From positions 2,404,369 through 2,468,368 of the forward strand of contig NZ_CP031320.1 in assembly GCF_003355155.1 (NCBI RefSeq): 64,000 nucleotides of DNA, written 5' to 3'. Below, piece after piece: positions 16,875-25,455 of the stretch. Numbering within the stretch: the stretch's first letter is position 1; every line of letters starts with the position of its first letter. Made by a program: the position numbers and the translations under genes. Below the pieces are notes generated by a model that did not search any database, was not told the origin of the DNA, and saw only the letters and a list, made by a program, of their open reading frames with translations. This DNA comes from Streptomyces armeniacus (GTDB lineage: Bacteria; Actinomycetota; Actinomycetes; Streptomycetales; Streptomycetaceae).

Positions 16875-18127
16875 TGCGGGCCTCCGCCTTCCTGTACCCG
16901 TGGGACGTCATCGGCGACTCGGAGGCCCCCGGGCGCCTCGCCGGTCTCGGCGTACAGCAGGTCACCCTCGCCTCCGCCTACCACTCCACCCGCGCCCTGA
17001 CCCCGCGCCACCCGCACACCCGCATCGTCACCGCACGGCACTCCGCCGTCCTCTACCCCGCGGACCCCGCACGCTGGGCGGGCCGCGCACTCCGCCCGTA
17101 CGCGCAGGGCTGGCTGGACTCCGCCGACCCCTTCGGGGAGGCCGCGCACGAGCTCGCCGCGGCCGGACTCGAGGTGCACTCCTGGGTGGTGCTCGCGCAC
17201 AACTCCCGGCTGGGCGAGGAGCATCCGCACACCAGCGTCCGCAACGCCTACGGCGACCGCTACCCCTGGGCCCCGTGCATCGCGCAGCCGGAGGTCCGCG
17301 AGTACGCCGTCACGCTCGCCGCCGAGGCCGCCGTACGACCGGGGGCGCGCGGCACGGAGCTGGAGTCCTGCGGCTGGTACGGGCTCGCGCACCTGCACGC
17401 GCACGACAAGACCGGCGGAGTGCCGCTCGGACCGGTCGCCGAGCACCTGATGTCCCTCTGCTTCTGCGCCACGTGCCAGGAGGGCTACGCGTCACTGGAC
17501 GCCGACCCGGAAAAGCTGCGCCGTACGGTGCTGCGCGCGCTCGCCCCCCTGTGGCGCGGCGCGCCGGAGCCGCACGCCCCTACGGTGGCGGAGGAGCGGC
17601 AGGCGGTGGCCGAACTGCTCGGCACGGAGCACGCGTCGGCGGTCTCGGTCTGGCGTGACGGAGCGGCGAACCGCCTCCAGAGGGAGGCGGTGGCGGCCGT
17701 ACGGGCGGAGGCGCGTGCCCGTACGGGAGCGGACGCGCGTACGGGCGATGGCTTTCGGGTGCTGCTGCACGCTCACCCCGGCGCGCACCGTACGGGCGCC
17801 AACGCGGGCACCGAACCGGCCGCCGTGCTGGAGCACGCCGACGGCGTCGTACTGCCCTGCGGGGGCGGCGCGGCGGCCCGTACGGCGGTGCTGGAGCCGT
17901 TCGCGCGGGCATCCGCGGATAGGAGTGCGGGAACGGACGCGCGCACTGCGGTGCTCGCCGCGAACTTCCCCGTCGTCTCCGGCATGGGCGGCGCCCCGGA
18001 CACGTTGGCCGAGGACGCCGTACACGCACGCGAGCTGGGCGCGCGCGAACTGCGCCTGTACCACGCGGGCCTGGCCTCCGACGGCGACCTCGCGCAGGTG
18101 CGCGACGCGCTGAAGCGGATCGGCTGA
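16874..18127 (+). CDS. Unknown protein coupled to kdgD, TIM-barrel hydrolase-like (417 aa)
   Basis: The ATG overlaps the kdgD stop as TGATG. No signal peptide is seen. The order ASAFLYPWDVIGD, VTLASAYHSTR, LEVHSWVVLAHN, ELESCGWYGL, HAHDKTG, SLCFCATCQEG looks like a TIM-barrel protein of the glycoside-hydrolase-like superfamily, in which a CFC-x2-C element follows a strand. This is inference from pattern only. Residues about 275-300 are an RTGAD-type low-complexity insert. The context suggests a role in supplying uronate, perhaps by releasing it from an oligosaccharide. The stop codon lies in the first of four 14-bp tandem repeats. Confidence 0.7.
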   Translation: MRASAFLYPWDVIGDSEAPGRLAGLGVQQVTLASAYHSTRALTPRHPHTRIVTARHSAVLYPADPARWAGRALRPYAQGWLDSADPFGEAAHELAAAGLEVHSWVVLAHNSRLGEEHPHTSVRNAYGDRYPWAPCIAQPEVREYAVTLAAEAAVRPGARGTELESCGWYGLAHLHAHDKTGGVPLGPVAEHLMSLCFCATCQEGYASLDADPEKLRRTVLRALAPLWRGAPEPHAPTVAEERQAVAELLGTEHASAVSVWRDGAANRLQREAVAAVRAEARARTGADARTGDGFRVLLHAHPGAHRTGANAGTEPAAVLEHADGVVLPCGGGAAARTAVLEPFARASADRSAGTDARTAVLAANFPVVSGMGGAPDTLAEDAVHARELGARELRLYHAGLASDGDLAQVRDALKRIG

Positions 18128-18170
18128 GGCGGATCGGCTGAGGCGGATCGGCTGAGGCGGATCGGCTGAA
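18115..18170. repeat. Four tandem copies of a 14-bp unit
   Basis: GCGGATCGGCTGAG is repeated four times (18115-18128, 18129-18142, 18143-18156, 18157-18170, the last with a final A). The first copy encodes the end of the unknown gene and its TGA stop; the later copies extend into the intergenic region. Confidence 0.9.
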
Positions 18171-18300
18171 GCGGCTGCGCCGAGCCGGGGCGGCCGCCCC
18201 TGTGCGCGGCACTGTCTGGTCAACTGGTGTCCGCCGGACCACCGTCCGGGGCGGGCGGGCGCAACGCCGCCGTCCACGCACCGAACACCGCGGAGACCTG

Positions 18301-19090
18301 GTGGGGGAGACACAGGACGGGCCGCCGATCGTCCTCGTCCACGGCACGCGCTTCGCCCGCGGCCAGTGGAGCGCGCAGGTCGCGGCCCTGCGGGACGAGT
18401 TCCCGGTGGCGGCCGTCGACCTGCCGGGGCACGGCAGGCGGTGGCGGGAGCCGTGGAGCCTCGAGAGCGCGGCCGGCGTCGTCGCCGGCGCGGTCGACGG
18501 ACTCGGCGCCGGACCGGCCGTCGTCGTGGGGCCACTCCCTCGGCGGCTACGTGGCGCTGGACTTCGCCCGGCGGCACCCGGAACGGCTGCGCGGCCTGGT
18601 GCTCGCCGGTGCCAGCGCCGCCACCCGCGGCCCCTGGGCGGGCCCGTACCGGGCCCTCGCCCGGCTCGTGCCGCGGCTCGTCCGCCACGAGCGCGGCGCC
18701 GCCCGGCTGACCCGCTGGAACGACGCGCTGCTGCGCCGCACGTACCCGCCCGAGGTGGTCGCGGAGACCATCGCGGACGGCTACGCCTTCCACACCCTGT
18801 CCGCCGCCTGGGGCGAGGTCCTCGGCCGGTTCGACGCCTCCGACCTGAGCGCCGTACGGGCGCCGGTGCTGATCCTCAACGGCGAGAAGGACCGGCTGTT
18901 CCGCGCGGGGGAGCGGGAGTTCGCCGCCGCGCATCCCCGCGCCCGCGTGGAACTCGTCCCGGGCGCGCGCCACCTGTCGAACTTCGACGACCCGGCCGCG
19001 TTCACGGACGCGGTGAGGCGCTTCGCGCGCGCGGAGGCGGCGCCCGGTCCCGCCGGTCCGCCGGCCCCCGCAGGCCCGGCTGAGCCCTGA
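18301..19090 (+). pseudogene. Alpha/beta hydrolase disrupted by a +1 frameshift
   Basis: The first frame, from a GTG at 18301 after GGAG, encodes VGETQDGPPIVLVHGTRFAR and continues to PAVVVG. The sequence then continues in another frame as GHSLGGYVALDFARRHPERL to the end. The join is at the GGGG run 18528-18531, where one G less would restore VVVGHSLGG, the nucleophile elbow. Otherwise the fold is complete: HG oxyanion motif, GHSLGG serine, Asp in NGEKDRLF, His in ARHLSNFDDP. Either the gene is a recent pseudogene or the run contains a sequencing error. The substrate is unknown. Confidence 0.85.
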
Positions 19091-19152
19091 TGTCACATTC
19101 CCGGGTGCCCCGTCCGTCGTAGGAGTGACGAGGCACTCCAAGGAGGACGATC

Positions 19153-19713
19153 ATGGCCCGCATCTCGCTCGATCCGCCGCGCACGCTCACCGTGCGGTTG
19201 GCCGCGTGGTACTCCCGGCGGAAGTTCGGGAAGGTGCTCGACCCGCTCGCCGCCATGGGGCACCACCCCAGGATGCTGCGCGACAGCGGCCGGTACGAGC
19301 AGCGGATCGCCCGCTGGAACGAGCTGGACCCGGGGCTGAAGACCCTCGCCGTGCTGGCGGTTTCGGCCCGTATCGGCTGCTCCTGGTGCGTGGACTTCGG
19401 GCACTGGGAGGCCGACGAGCAGGGCCTGCCGATGGAGAAGATCCAGTACGTGCCGAGCTGGCGCGAGCACCGGGAGGAGTTCGGCGAACTGGAGCTGCTG
19501 GTCCTGGAGCTGGCGGACGCCATGACCGAGACCGTGCCGTCCGTCACCGACGAGCTGGCGGCGGCGCTCGTGGACCGGCTCGGTGAACGCCCGTTCATGG
19601 AGCTGGTGATGATGGTCGCCGTCGAGAACCAGCGCTCGCGGGTCAACGCCGCGCTCGGCCTCACCGGCCAGGGCTTCTCCGACCAGTGCGCGGTGCCGCT
19701 GCGTACGGCCTGA
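19153..19713 (+). CDS. CMD/AhpD-like protein with CXXC site (186 aa)
   Basis: AAGGAGGA lies five bases before the ATG. The protein has the helical CMD fold with ELDPGLKTLAVLAVSARIGC, then SWCVDFGH. C76, C79 and H84 make the CXXC-x4-H arrangement of AhpD, which relays electrons to peroxiredoxins or protects against alkyl hydroperoxides. The N-terminal 45 residues are an extension common in this actinobacterial subgroup. It is the second CMD-like gene in the window and, unlike the one at 10423, keeps the exact redox spacing. Confidence 0.85.
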   Translation: MARISLDPPRTLTVRLAAWYSRRKFGKVLDPLAAMGHHPRMLRDSGRYEQRIARWNELDPGLKTLAVLAVSARIGCSWCVDFGHWEADEQGLPMEKIQYVPSWREHREEFGELELLVLELADAMTETVPSVTDELAAALVDRLGERPFMELVMMVAVENQRSRVNAALGLTGQGFSDQCAVPLRTA

Positions 19714-19828
19714 CCCGGGGCCCGGCCGCAGGCTCCGACCGCAACGCCCACCGCCGGGACCGGCCGGTGCGGCGGCCACCGTACGGGGTGTGGCCGCCGC
19801 CGCGGTCCGGGACAGGCGCGGGGGTTGC

Positions 19829-20032
19829 GCGGGCCGCGGCGGCGGGGAGGTCGCCGCCGAGTCCGGCGGCGCCGGCTGCGGCGAGCCCGGCCAGGTAGGC
19901 GGACGGGCGGACCGCGCCGCCGCGCAGCGCGTCCGCGGTGGTGAGGACGAGTTCGCCACCGCGCAGCAGCCCGGTGAGGTCCGTCAGCTGGCTGACGTGG
20001 GCCCAGCGGACGGTGCGTCCGAGCAGGTCCTC
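19829..20032 (-). pseudogene. Relic of a PucR-family regulator N-terminal domain
   Basis: On the minus strand about 65 residues are recognisable: LLGRTVRWAHVSQLTDLTG, LLRGGELVLTTADALRG, then PSAYLAGLAAAGAAGLGGDL. This is the conserved start of the PucR N-terminal domain (VRWVHVSEL.. LRGGELLLTTG.. L..L...G.AGLG). No PucR helix-turn-helix or further domain follows, and the upstream reading does not give a proper start. It looks like the remains of a regulator lying between the CMD-like gene and the divergent fumarylacetoacetase gene. Confidence 0.6.
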
Positions 20033-20257
20033 CTGCTCCTCCCCGTCATCACGCTCGGCTGGCGCCGCGCCCTCCCCGTCGACCTGAAGCGGCTCCGGGA
20101 CACGCTGCACCCGGCCGCGGCGGCCCATCCCGCGGCGGCGTGGCGCGGATACGTCCCACCGGGCACCCTGCGGCCGCCCCGCGCCGTACGGTGCGCGGCG
20201 GCCGATAGCCTGGCCCCGCCCCTGACCGGCGACGACCTCGAAGGCGAGGCACCACAG

Positions 20258-21493
20258 ATGACCGACGCCAGCGCGCTCGACCTGCCCGGAGACGATCTCT
20301 TCGGACCGGACAATCTGCCCTACGGCCTGTTCTCACCCGCGAACGCCGGCCCCCGGGACACCCCCGCCGGCGCCGACGGGCGGCCCCGGATCGGCGTCCG
20401 CTACGGCTCCCACGTGCTGGACGCGGGCGCGGTCGCCGCCGCGCTCGGCTCGCCGCACGCGGAGCTGCTCCAACAGCCCCTGCTCAATCCGCTGATGGCC
20501 GCGGGCCGCCCCGTCTGGCAGGCCGTACGCGCCGAGCTGCGCGGCTGGCTGACCGGCCCGGACCGGCGCGACACCGTCGCCCGGCACCTGTACCCGCTGT
20601 CCGGGGTGGAGCTGCGGCTGCCGTTCGAGGTCGCCGACTACGTCGACTTCTACGCCAGCGAGCACCACGCCTCGAACGTCGGCCGCATCTTCCGCCCCGA
20701 CAGCGAGCCGCTCACCCCCAACTGGAAGCACCTGCCGATCGGCTACCACGGCCGCGCCGGCACCGTCGTGGTGTCCGGCACCCCCGTCGTACGCCCGCAG
20801 GGCCAGCGGAAACCGCCGGCCGAGGCGGTGCCGCAGTTCGGCCCCTCCGCGCGGCTGGACATCGAAGCGGAGGTCGGCTTCGTGGTCGGTACGCCGTCCC
20901 GGCTGGGCGAGCCGGCGGGCCTGGACGCGTTCCGCGACCACGTCTTCGGCGTGTGCCTGCTGAACGACTGGTCGGCGCGTGACATCCAGGCGTGGGAGTA
21001 CGTGCCGCTGGGCCCGTTCCTCGGCAAGTCGTTCCAGACGTCCGTGTCGCCGTGGATCACCCCGGTCGACGCGCTGGACGCGGCCCGTACGGAGCCGCCC
21101 GCCCGCGACTTCCCGCTGCTCCCGTACCTCGACGACAGCGCCGCGGACGGGCACGAGCCGGGCGGCTTCGACATCCGCATCACCGTCACGCTGAACGGGC
21201 GGAAGACCGCCGAGCCGCCGTTCTCCTCCATGTACTGGACGGCGGCGCAGCAGCTGGCGCACATGACGGTGAACGGCGCCTCGTTGCGCACCGGCGACCT
21301 CTTCGCTTCCGGAACGGTCAGCGGCCCGGACCCGGACCAGCTCGGCTCGCTCCTCGAACTCACCGGGGGCAAGGGCCCGTTCCTGGCCGACGGCGACGAG
21401 GTGACGCTGACCGCGTGGGCGCCGGGGCCGTCCGGCACCCGAATCGGGCTGGGCGCGGTGTCGGGCCGTGTCGAACCTGCGCGCACCGTATGA
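20258..21493 (+). CDS. fahA: Fumarylacetoacetase (411 aa)
   Basis: Start ATG at 20258 gives MTDASALDLPGDDLFGPDNL followed by PYGLFS, the standard N-terminus of the enzyme. Family motifs: VADYVDFYASEHHASNVGRI, LPIGYHGRAGTVVVSG, DIEAEVGFVVGTPS, LLNDWSARDIQAWEYVPLGP, FLGKSF, and SSMYWTAAQQLAHM. The metal Asp/Glu and catalytic His of the family are present. It cleaves fumarylacetoacetate to fumarate and acetoacetate, the last step of homogentisate (tyrosine/phenylalanine) breakdown. The other genes of that pathway are not in the window. A decayed PucR-type regulator lies upstream in the opposite direction. Confidence 0.93.
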   Translation: MTDASALDLPGDDLFGPDNLPYGLFSPANAGPRDTPAGADGRPRIGVRYGSHVLDAGAVAAALGSPHAELLQQPLLNPLMAAGRPVWQAVRAELRGWLTGPDRRDTVARHLYPLSGVELRLPFEVADYVDFYASEHHASNVGRIFRPDSEPLTPNWKHLPIGYHGRAGTVVVSGTPVVRPQGQRKPPAEAVPQFGPSARLDIEAEVGFVVGTPSRLGEPAGLDAFRDHVFGVCLLNDWSARDIQAWEYVPLGPFLGKSFQTSVSPWITPVDALDAARTEPPARDFPLLPYLDDSAADGHEPGGFDIRITVTLNGRKTAEPPFSSMYWTAAQQLAHMTVNGASLRTGDLFASGTVSGPDPDQLGSLLELTGGKGPFLADGDEVTLTAWAPGPSGTRIGLGAVSGRVEPARTV

Positions 21494-21582
21494 AGCCCAC
21501 GGCGCGGCCGCGTGGCGGCTGCTAGCTTGACGTGCACCTGCGGGCCGGTGAGAGCCCGCACACCTACGGAGGAGTGCCACAA

Positions 21583-22089
21583 GTGCGCGCGTCAAAACGA
21601 ATCTCGGGGGTGGCCGCCGCGGCGCTGGCGGCCACGTTGCTGATCGCGGGCTGCGGAAGCGACGACGGCGGCGACTCGTCCTCGAAGGAGTCCGAGGCAT
21701 CGGAGAGCCAGGACAAGGGCGGCGAGGAGAACGCGCCGGAGGAGGAAGCCGGCACCGAGGTCAAGGCCATGGACATCCAGGGCGGCTGGACGACGGAGGG
21801 CGCCGGCAGCAGCGCGCTCATCCTCGTCGTGGCCGAGCAGAAGGCCCTGGTCACCGGCAAGTTCGCGTGCTCGGGCGAAGTGGTGGACAGCACCCAGCCG
21901 GCGACCCTGGACCTGAAGTGCGCGGACGGCAGCACGGATTACGCCAAGGGCACCTTCAAGAGCTTCGACGGCGAGAAGCTGACGGTCGCGTGGGACAGCG
22001 GCCAGTCGAGCACGTTCACGAAGAGCAAGACCGACCCGCAGGACCTCCCGGACCCGAACGGTCCGCCCGGCGCGGACGACCTGCCGTAA
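21583..22089 (+). CDS. Small lipoprotein, DUF-type (168 aa)
   Basis: A GTG start at 21583 follows GGAGGAG by eight bases. VRASKRISGVAAAALAATLL followed by IAGC is a lipoprotein signal peptide, and a Ser/Glu-rich spacer follows (SSSKESEASESQDKGGEENA). The remaining 110 residues look like a small beta-domain (GGWTTEGAGSSALILVVAEQ, then KALVTGKFACSGEVV) with two Cys (FACSG and LKCADG) that may pair. No characterised family was recognised. It is convergent with nuoN and separated from it by a strong terminator. Confidence 0.8.
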   Translation: MRASKRISGVAAAALAATLLIAGCGSDDGGDSSSKESEASESQDKGGEENAPEEEAGTEVKAMDIQGGWTTEGAGSSALILVVAEQKALVTGKFACSGEVVDSTQPATLDLKCADGSTDYAKGTFKSFDGEKLTVAWDSGQSSTFTKSKTDPQDLPDPNGPPGADDLP

Positions 22090-22121
22090 CGGAAGCGGCC
22101 GTACGGACAGCACGGCCGCGG

Positions 22122-22167
22122 CAGACCGCCGCCCGGCGCCTCATCCGAGGCGCCGGGCGGCGGTCTG
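22122..22167. terminator. Bidirectional terminator at the end of the nuo operon
   Basis: A perfect 21-bp stem (22122-22142 with 22147-22167) and an ATCC loop lie between the lipoprotein stop and the nuoN stop. It is the strongest hairpin found in the window and should end both transcripts. Confidence 0.92.
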
Positions 22168-22197
22168 TGCTGTGTGCGGCTACGAGCGTGCGGCGGC

Positions 22198-23850
22198 TCA
22201 GCGTACGAAGACCCCCGCGTCGCCCGCCAGGTCCAGGAAGTACTGCGGCGCCACACCCAGCACCAGGGTGACCGCGACGCCGATGCCGATGGCCGTCACC
22301 GTCAGCGGGCTGGGGACGGCCACGCTGGGCCCGTCCGCCTTCGGCTCCTGGAAGAACATGAGCACGATCACCCGGACGTAGAAGAACGCCGCGATGGCGG
22401 AGGAGACCACGCCGACCACCACCAGGGCGCCCGCGCCGCTCTCCGCCGCCGCCTTGAACACCGCGAACTTCCCGGCGAAGCCGGACGTCAGCGGAATGCC
22501 CGCGAACGCCAGCAGGAACACCGCGAAGACCGCCGCGACCAGCGGCGAACGCCGGCCCAGCCCCGCCCACTTGGACAGGTGCGTGGCCTCGCCGCCCGCG
22601 TCCCGTACGAGGGTGACGACCGCGAAGGCGCCCAGCGTGACGAACGAGTACGCGGCCAGGTAGAAGAGGACCGACGAGACGCCGTCCTCCGAGGTCGCGA
22701 TGACACCGGCCAGGATGAAGCCTGCGTGCGCGATGGAGGAGTACGCCAGCAGGCGCTTGATGTCGGTCTGCGTGATCGCGACGATCGCGCCGCCGAGCAT
22801 GGTGACGACCGCGACGCCCCACATGACGGGCTCCCAGTCCCAGCGCAGGCCCGGCAGGACGACGTACAGCAGCCGCAGCAGCGCGCCGAACGCCGCCACC
22901 TTGGTGGCAGCCGCCATGAAGCCGGTGACCGGGGTGGGGGCGCCCTGGTAGACGTCCGGGGTCCACATGTGGAACGGCACGGCGCCGACCTTGAACAACA
23001 TGCCCATCAGCACCATCGCGCCGCCGATGAGCAGCAGCGCGTCGTTGCCCATGGTCCCGGCCAGGGCCGGATCGGTGGCCGCATCGGCGTTGCTGACGAC
23101 GCGGGCGATGCCCGAGTAGTCGACGGCGCCCGCGTAGCCGTACAGCAGGGCGATGCCGAACAGCAGGAACGCGGAGGAGAACGCGCCCAACAGGAAGTAC
23201 TTCACCGCCGCTTCCTGCGACATCAGGCGGTTGCGGCGGGCCAGCGCGCACAGGATGTACAGCGGGAGGGAGAAGACCTCCAGCGCGATGAAGAGGGTCA
23301 GCAGGTCGTTGGCGGCCGGGAAGACCAGCATGCCGCCGATCGCGAACAGCGCGATCGGGAAGACCTCGGTGGTGGTGAACCCGGCGCGTACGGCGTCCCG
23401 TTCGGCCTGCCCGCCCGGGGTGGCCGCGGCCTGCGCCGCGAAGGAGTCGACGCGGTTGCCGTGCGTCACGGGGTCGAGCCGCCGTTCCGCGAACGTGAAG
23501 ATCGCGATCAGGCCCACCAGCAGGATCGTGCCCTGGAGGAACAGCGCCGGGCCGTCCACCGCGATGGCGCCCATGGCGGCGATCTGCGCCTTGGACGTGC
23601 CGTACCCGGCTACGCCCAGCCCGACAACCGCGGCGAACGCGGACGCCAGCGCCAGTACGGCGACCAGGAGCTGCGCGGTGTAGCGGCTGCGCCGCGGCAG
23701 AAACGCCTCGATCAGGATGCCGACCAGGGCGGCGCCGAGCACGATCAGCGTCGGCGACAGCTGGGCGTACTCGATGTGCGGGCCCGGGATCTTCTCCGGC
23801 TCCGCCGCTGCCGTCGTCCACAGGTTGTGGAGAGATTGCGTGGTGCTCAC
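22198..23850 (-). CDS. nuoN: NADH-quinone oxidoreductase subunit N (550 aa)
   Basis: This is the last gene of the operon, an antiporter-like membrane subunit of complex I that takes part in proton pumping. It has about 14 hydrophobic helices. Family signatures include YFLLGAFSSAFLLFGIALLY, GAVPFHMWTPDVYQGAPTPV, and TQTDIKRLLAYSSIAHAGF with the conserved pumping-channel Lys residues. An insert of polar residues near 130-155 (DPVTHGNRVDSFAAQAAATP) is a loop. It starts four bases inside the nuoM 3' end, so translation is coupled. Confidence 0.97.
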   Translation of the reverse strand: MSTTQSLHNLWTTAAAEPEKIPGPHIEYAQLSPTLIVLGAALVGILIEAFLPRRSRYTAQLLVAVLALASAFAAVVGLGVAGYGTSKAQIAAMGAIAVDGPALFLQGTILLVGLIAIFTFAERRLDPVTHGNRVDSFAAQAAATPGGQAERDAVRAGFTTTEVFPIALFAIGGMLVFPAANDLLTLFIALEVFSLPLYILCALARRNRLMSQEAAVKYFLLGAFSSAFLLFGIALLYGYAGAVDYSGIARVVSNADAATDPALAGTMGNDALLLIGGAMVLMGMLFKVGAVPFHMWTPDVYQGAPTPVTGFMAAATKVAAFGALLRLLYVVLPGLRWDWEPVMWGVAVVTMLGGAIVAITQTDIKRLLAYSSIAHAGFILAGVIATSEDGVSSVLFYLAAYSFVTLGAFAVVTLVRDAGGEATHLSKWAGLGRRSPLVAAVFAVFLLAFAGIPLTSGFAGKFAVFKAAAESGAGALVVVGVVSSAIAAFFYVRVIVLMFFQEPKADGPSVAVPSPLTVTAIGIGVAVTLVLGVAPQYFLDLAGDAGVFVR

Positions 23851-25454
23851 TTGGCCGCCTCCACATCAGGGGCAGGATCGTGCTTCTCCACATCGGAGAG
23901 CGAGTGCTCGACCGCAGGGTTGACGATGTCCGTCAGCGGCTTCGGGAAGACGCCGAGGAAGATGAGCAGGGCGATCAGCGGGGTCACCACCGCGAGTTCG
24001 CGGACGCGCAGGTCCGGCATGCCCCGTACGCCGTCCTTGACCGGGCCGGTCATCGTCCGCTGGTAGAGGACGAGGACGTACAGCGCGGCCAGCACGATGG
24101 TCGCGGCGGCGATGATCCCGATCACCGGGTACCGGCTGAACGTGCCGACCAGCACCAGGAACTCGCTGATGAACGGCGCCAGTCCGGGCAGCGACAGCGT
24201 CGCCAGACCGCCGATCAGGAACGTGCCCGCCAGGACCGGCGCGACCTTCTGCACCCCGCCGTAATCCGCGATGAGCCGCGAGCCGCGCCGGGAGATGAGG
24301 AAGCCGGCGACGAGCATCAGCGCGGCCGTGGACAGCCCGTGGTTCACCATGTAGAGCGTGGCGCCGCCCTGGCCCTGCGAGGTCATGGCGAAGACGCCGA
24401 GGATGATGAACCCGAAATGGGAGATCGAGGCGTACGCGATCAGCCGCTTGATGTCGCGCTGACCGACGGCGAGCAGGGCGCCGTAGATGATGCTGATCAG
24501 TGCCAGCACCAGCACCACCGGGGTCGCCCACTCGCTCGCCTCCGGGAACAGCCCGAGGCAGAAGCGGAGCATCGCGAACGTGCCGACCTTGTCGACGACC
24601 GCGGTGATCAGGACGGCCACCGGCGCGGTGGACTCCCCCATCGCGTTGGGCAGCCACGTGTGCAGCGGCCACAGCGGCGCCTTGACGGCGAAGGCGAAGA
24701 AGAAGCCGAGGAACAGCAGCCGTTCGGTGTTGGTGGCCATGTCCAGGTCGCCGTTGGCACGCGCCTCCGTGATCGCCTGGAGCGAGAACGTGCCCTCGCC
24801 GAGCTGGTCGGCGGTGACCGCGTACAGGCCAATCACGGCGGCCAGCATGATGAGGCCGCCGGCCAGGTTGTAGAGCAGGAACTTCACCGCGGCGTACGAC
24901 CGCTGGCGCGACGCCTCCTCCTCGCCGTGCTCGTGGGCACGGTCGCCGAAGCCGCCGATGAGGAAGTACATCGGGATGAGCATGGCTTCGAAGAAGATGT
25001 AGAAGAGGAAGACGTCCGTGGCCAGGAAGGAGATGATCACCATCGCCTCGACGGCCAGGATCAGCGCGAAGAAGCCCTGGGTGGGGCGCCAGCGGCGGCC
25101 CGGCTTGTCGCCGCCCTCCTCCGCGGCTGGCTCATCTGCGTCATGCCAGCCCGCGAGGATGATGAACGGGACCAGCAACGCGGTCAGCGCCATCAGGACG
25201 GCGCCGATGCCGTCCACGCCCAGTTCGTAGCGGACGCCGAAGTCCGCGATCCAGGGCCGGGATTCGGTGAGCTGGTAGCGGTCGCCGCCCGGGTCGAAGC
25301 GTACGAGCACGACCGCCGCCAGCACGACCGTCACCAGGGAGACGGACAGCGCCAGCCACTTGGCCGCCACGCGGCGCGCGGCGGGCACGGCGGCGGTGGC
25401 GATCGCACCGGCCGCCGGGACCACTGCGGTGACCGTCAGCAGGGGAAATGACAT
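23847..25454 (-). CDS. nuoM: NADH-quinone oxidoreductase subunit M (535 aa)
   Basis: Antiporter-like membrane subunit with about 14 helices. Typical stretches are FFEAMLIPMYFLIGGFGD, KAPLWPLHTWLPNAMGESTA and VGQRDIKRLIAYASISHFGF. The Glu in FFEAMLIP and the Lys before PLWPLHTWLP are the pair used for proton translocation. A charged, Glu/Gly-rich loop of about 20 residues near position 100 (DEPAAEEGGDKPGRRWRP) is longer than in enterobacterial NuoM. One base separates its start from the nuoL stop. Confidence 0.97.
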   Translation of the reverse strand: MSFPLLTVTAVVPAAGAIATAAVPAARRVAAKWLALSVSLVTVVLAAVVLVRFDPGGDRYQLTESRPWIADFGVRYELGVDGIGAVLMALTALLVPFIILAGWHDADEPAAEEGGDKPGRRWRPTQGFFALILAVEAMVIISFLATDVFLFYIFFEAMLIPMYFLIGGFGDRAHEHGEEEASRQRSYAAVKFLLYNLAGGLIMLAAVIGLYAVTADQLGEGTFSLQAITEARANGDLDMATNTERLLFLGFFFAFAVKAPLWPLHTWLPNAMGESTAPVAVLITAVVDKVGTFAMLRFCLGLFPEASEWATPVVLVLALISIIYGALLAVGQRDIKRLIAYASISHFGFIILGVFAMTSQGQGGATLYMVNHGLSTAALMLVAGFLISRRGSRLIADYGGVQKVAPVLAGTFLIGGLATLSLPGLAPFISEFLVLVGTFSRYPVIGIIAAATIVLAALYVLVLYQRTMTGPVKDGVRGMPDLRVRELAVVTPLIALLIFLGVFPKPLTDIVNPAVEHSLSDVEKHDPAPDVEAAK

Positions 25455-25455
25455 C

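Noticed and set aside
18115..18170. CRISPR-like repeats
   Set aside because: The 14-bp units are directly adjacent with no spacers; this is a simple tandem repeat.
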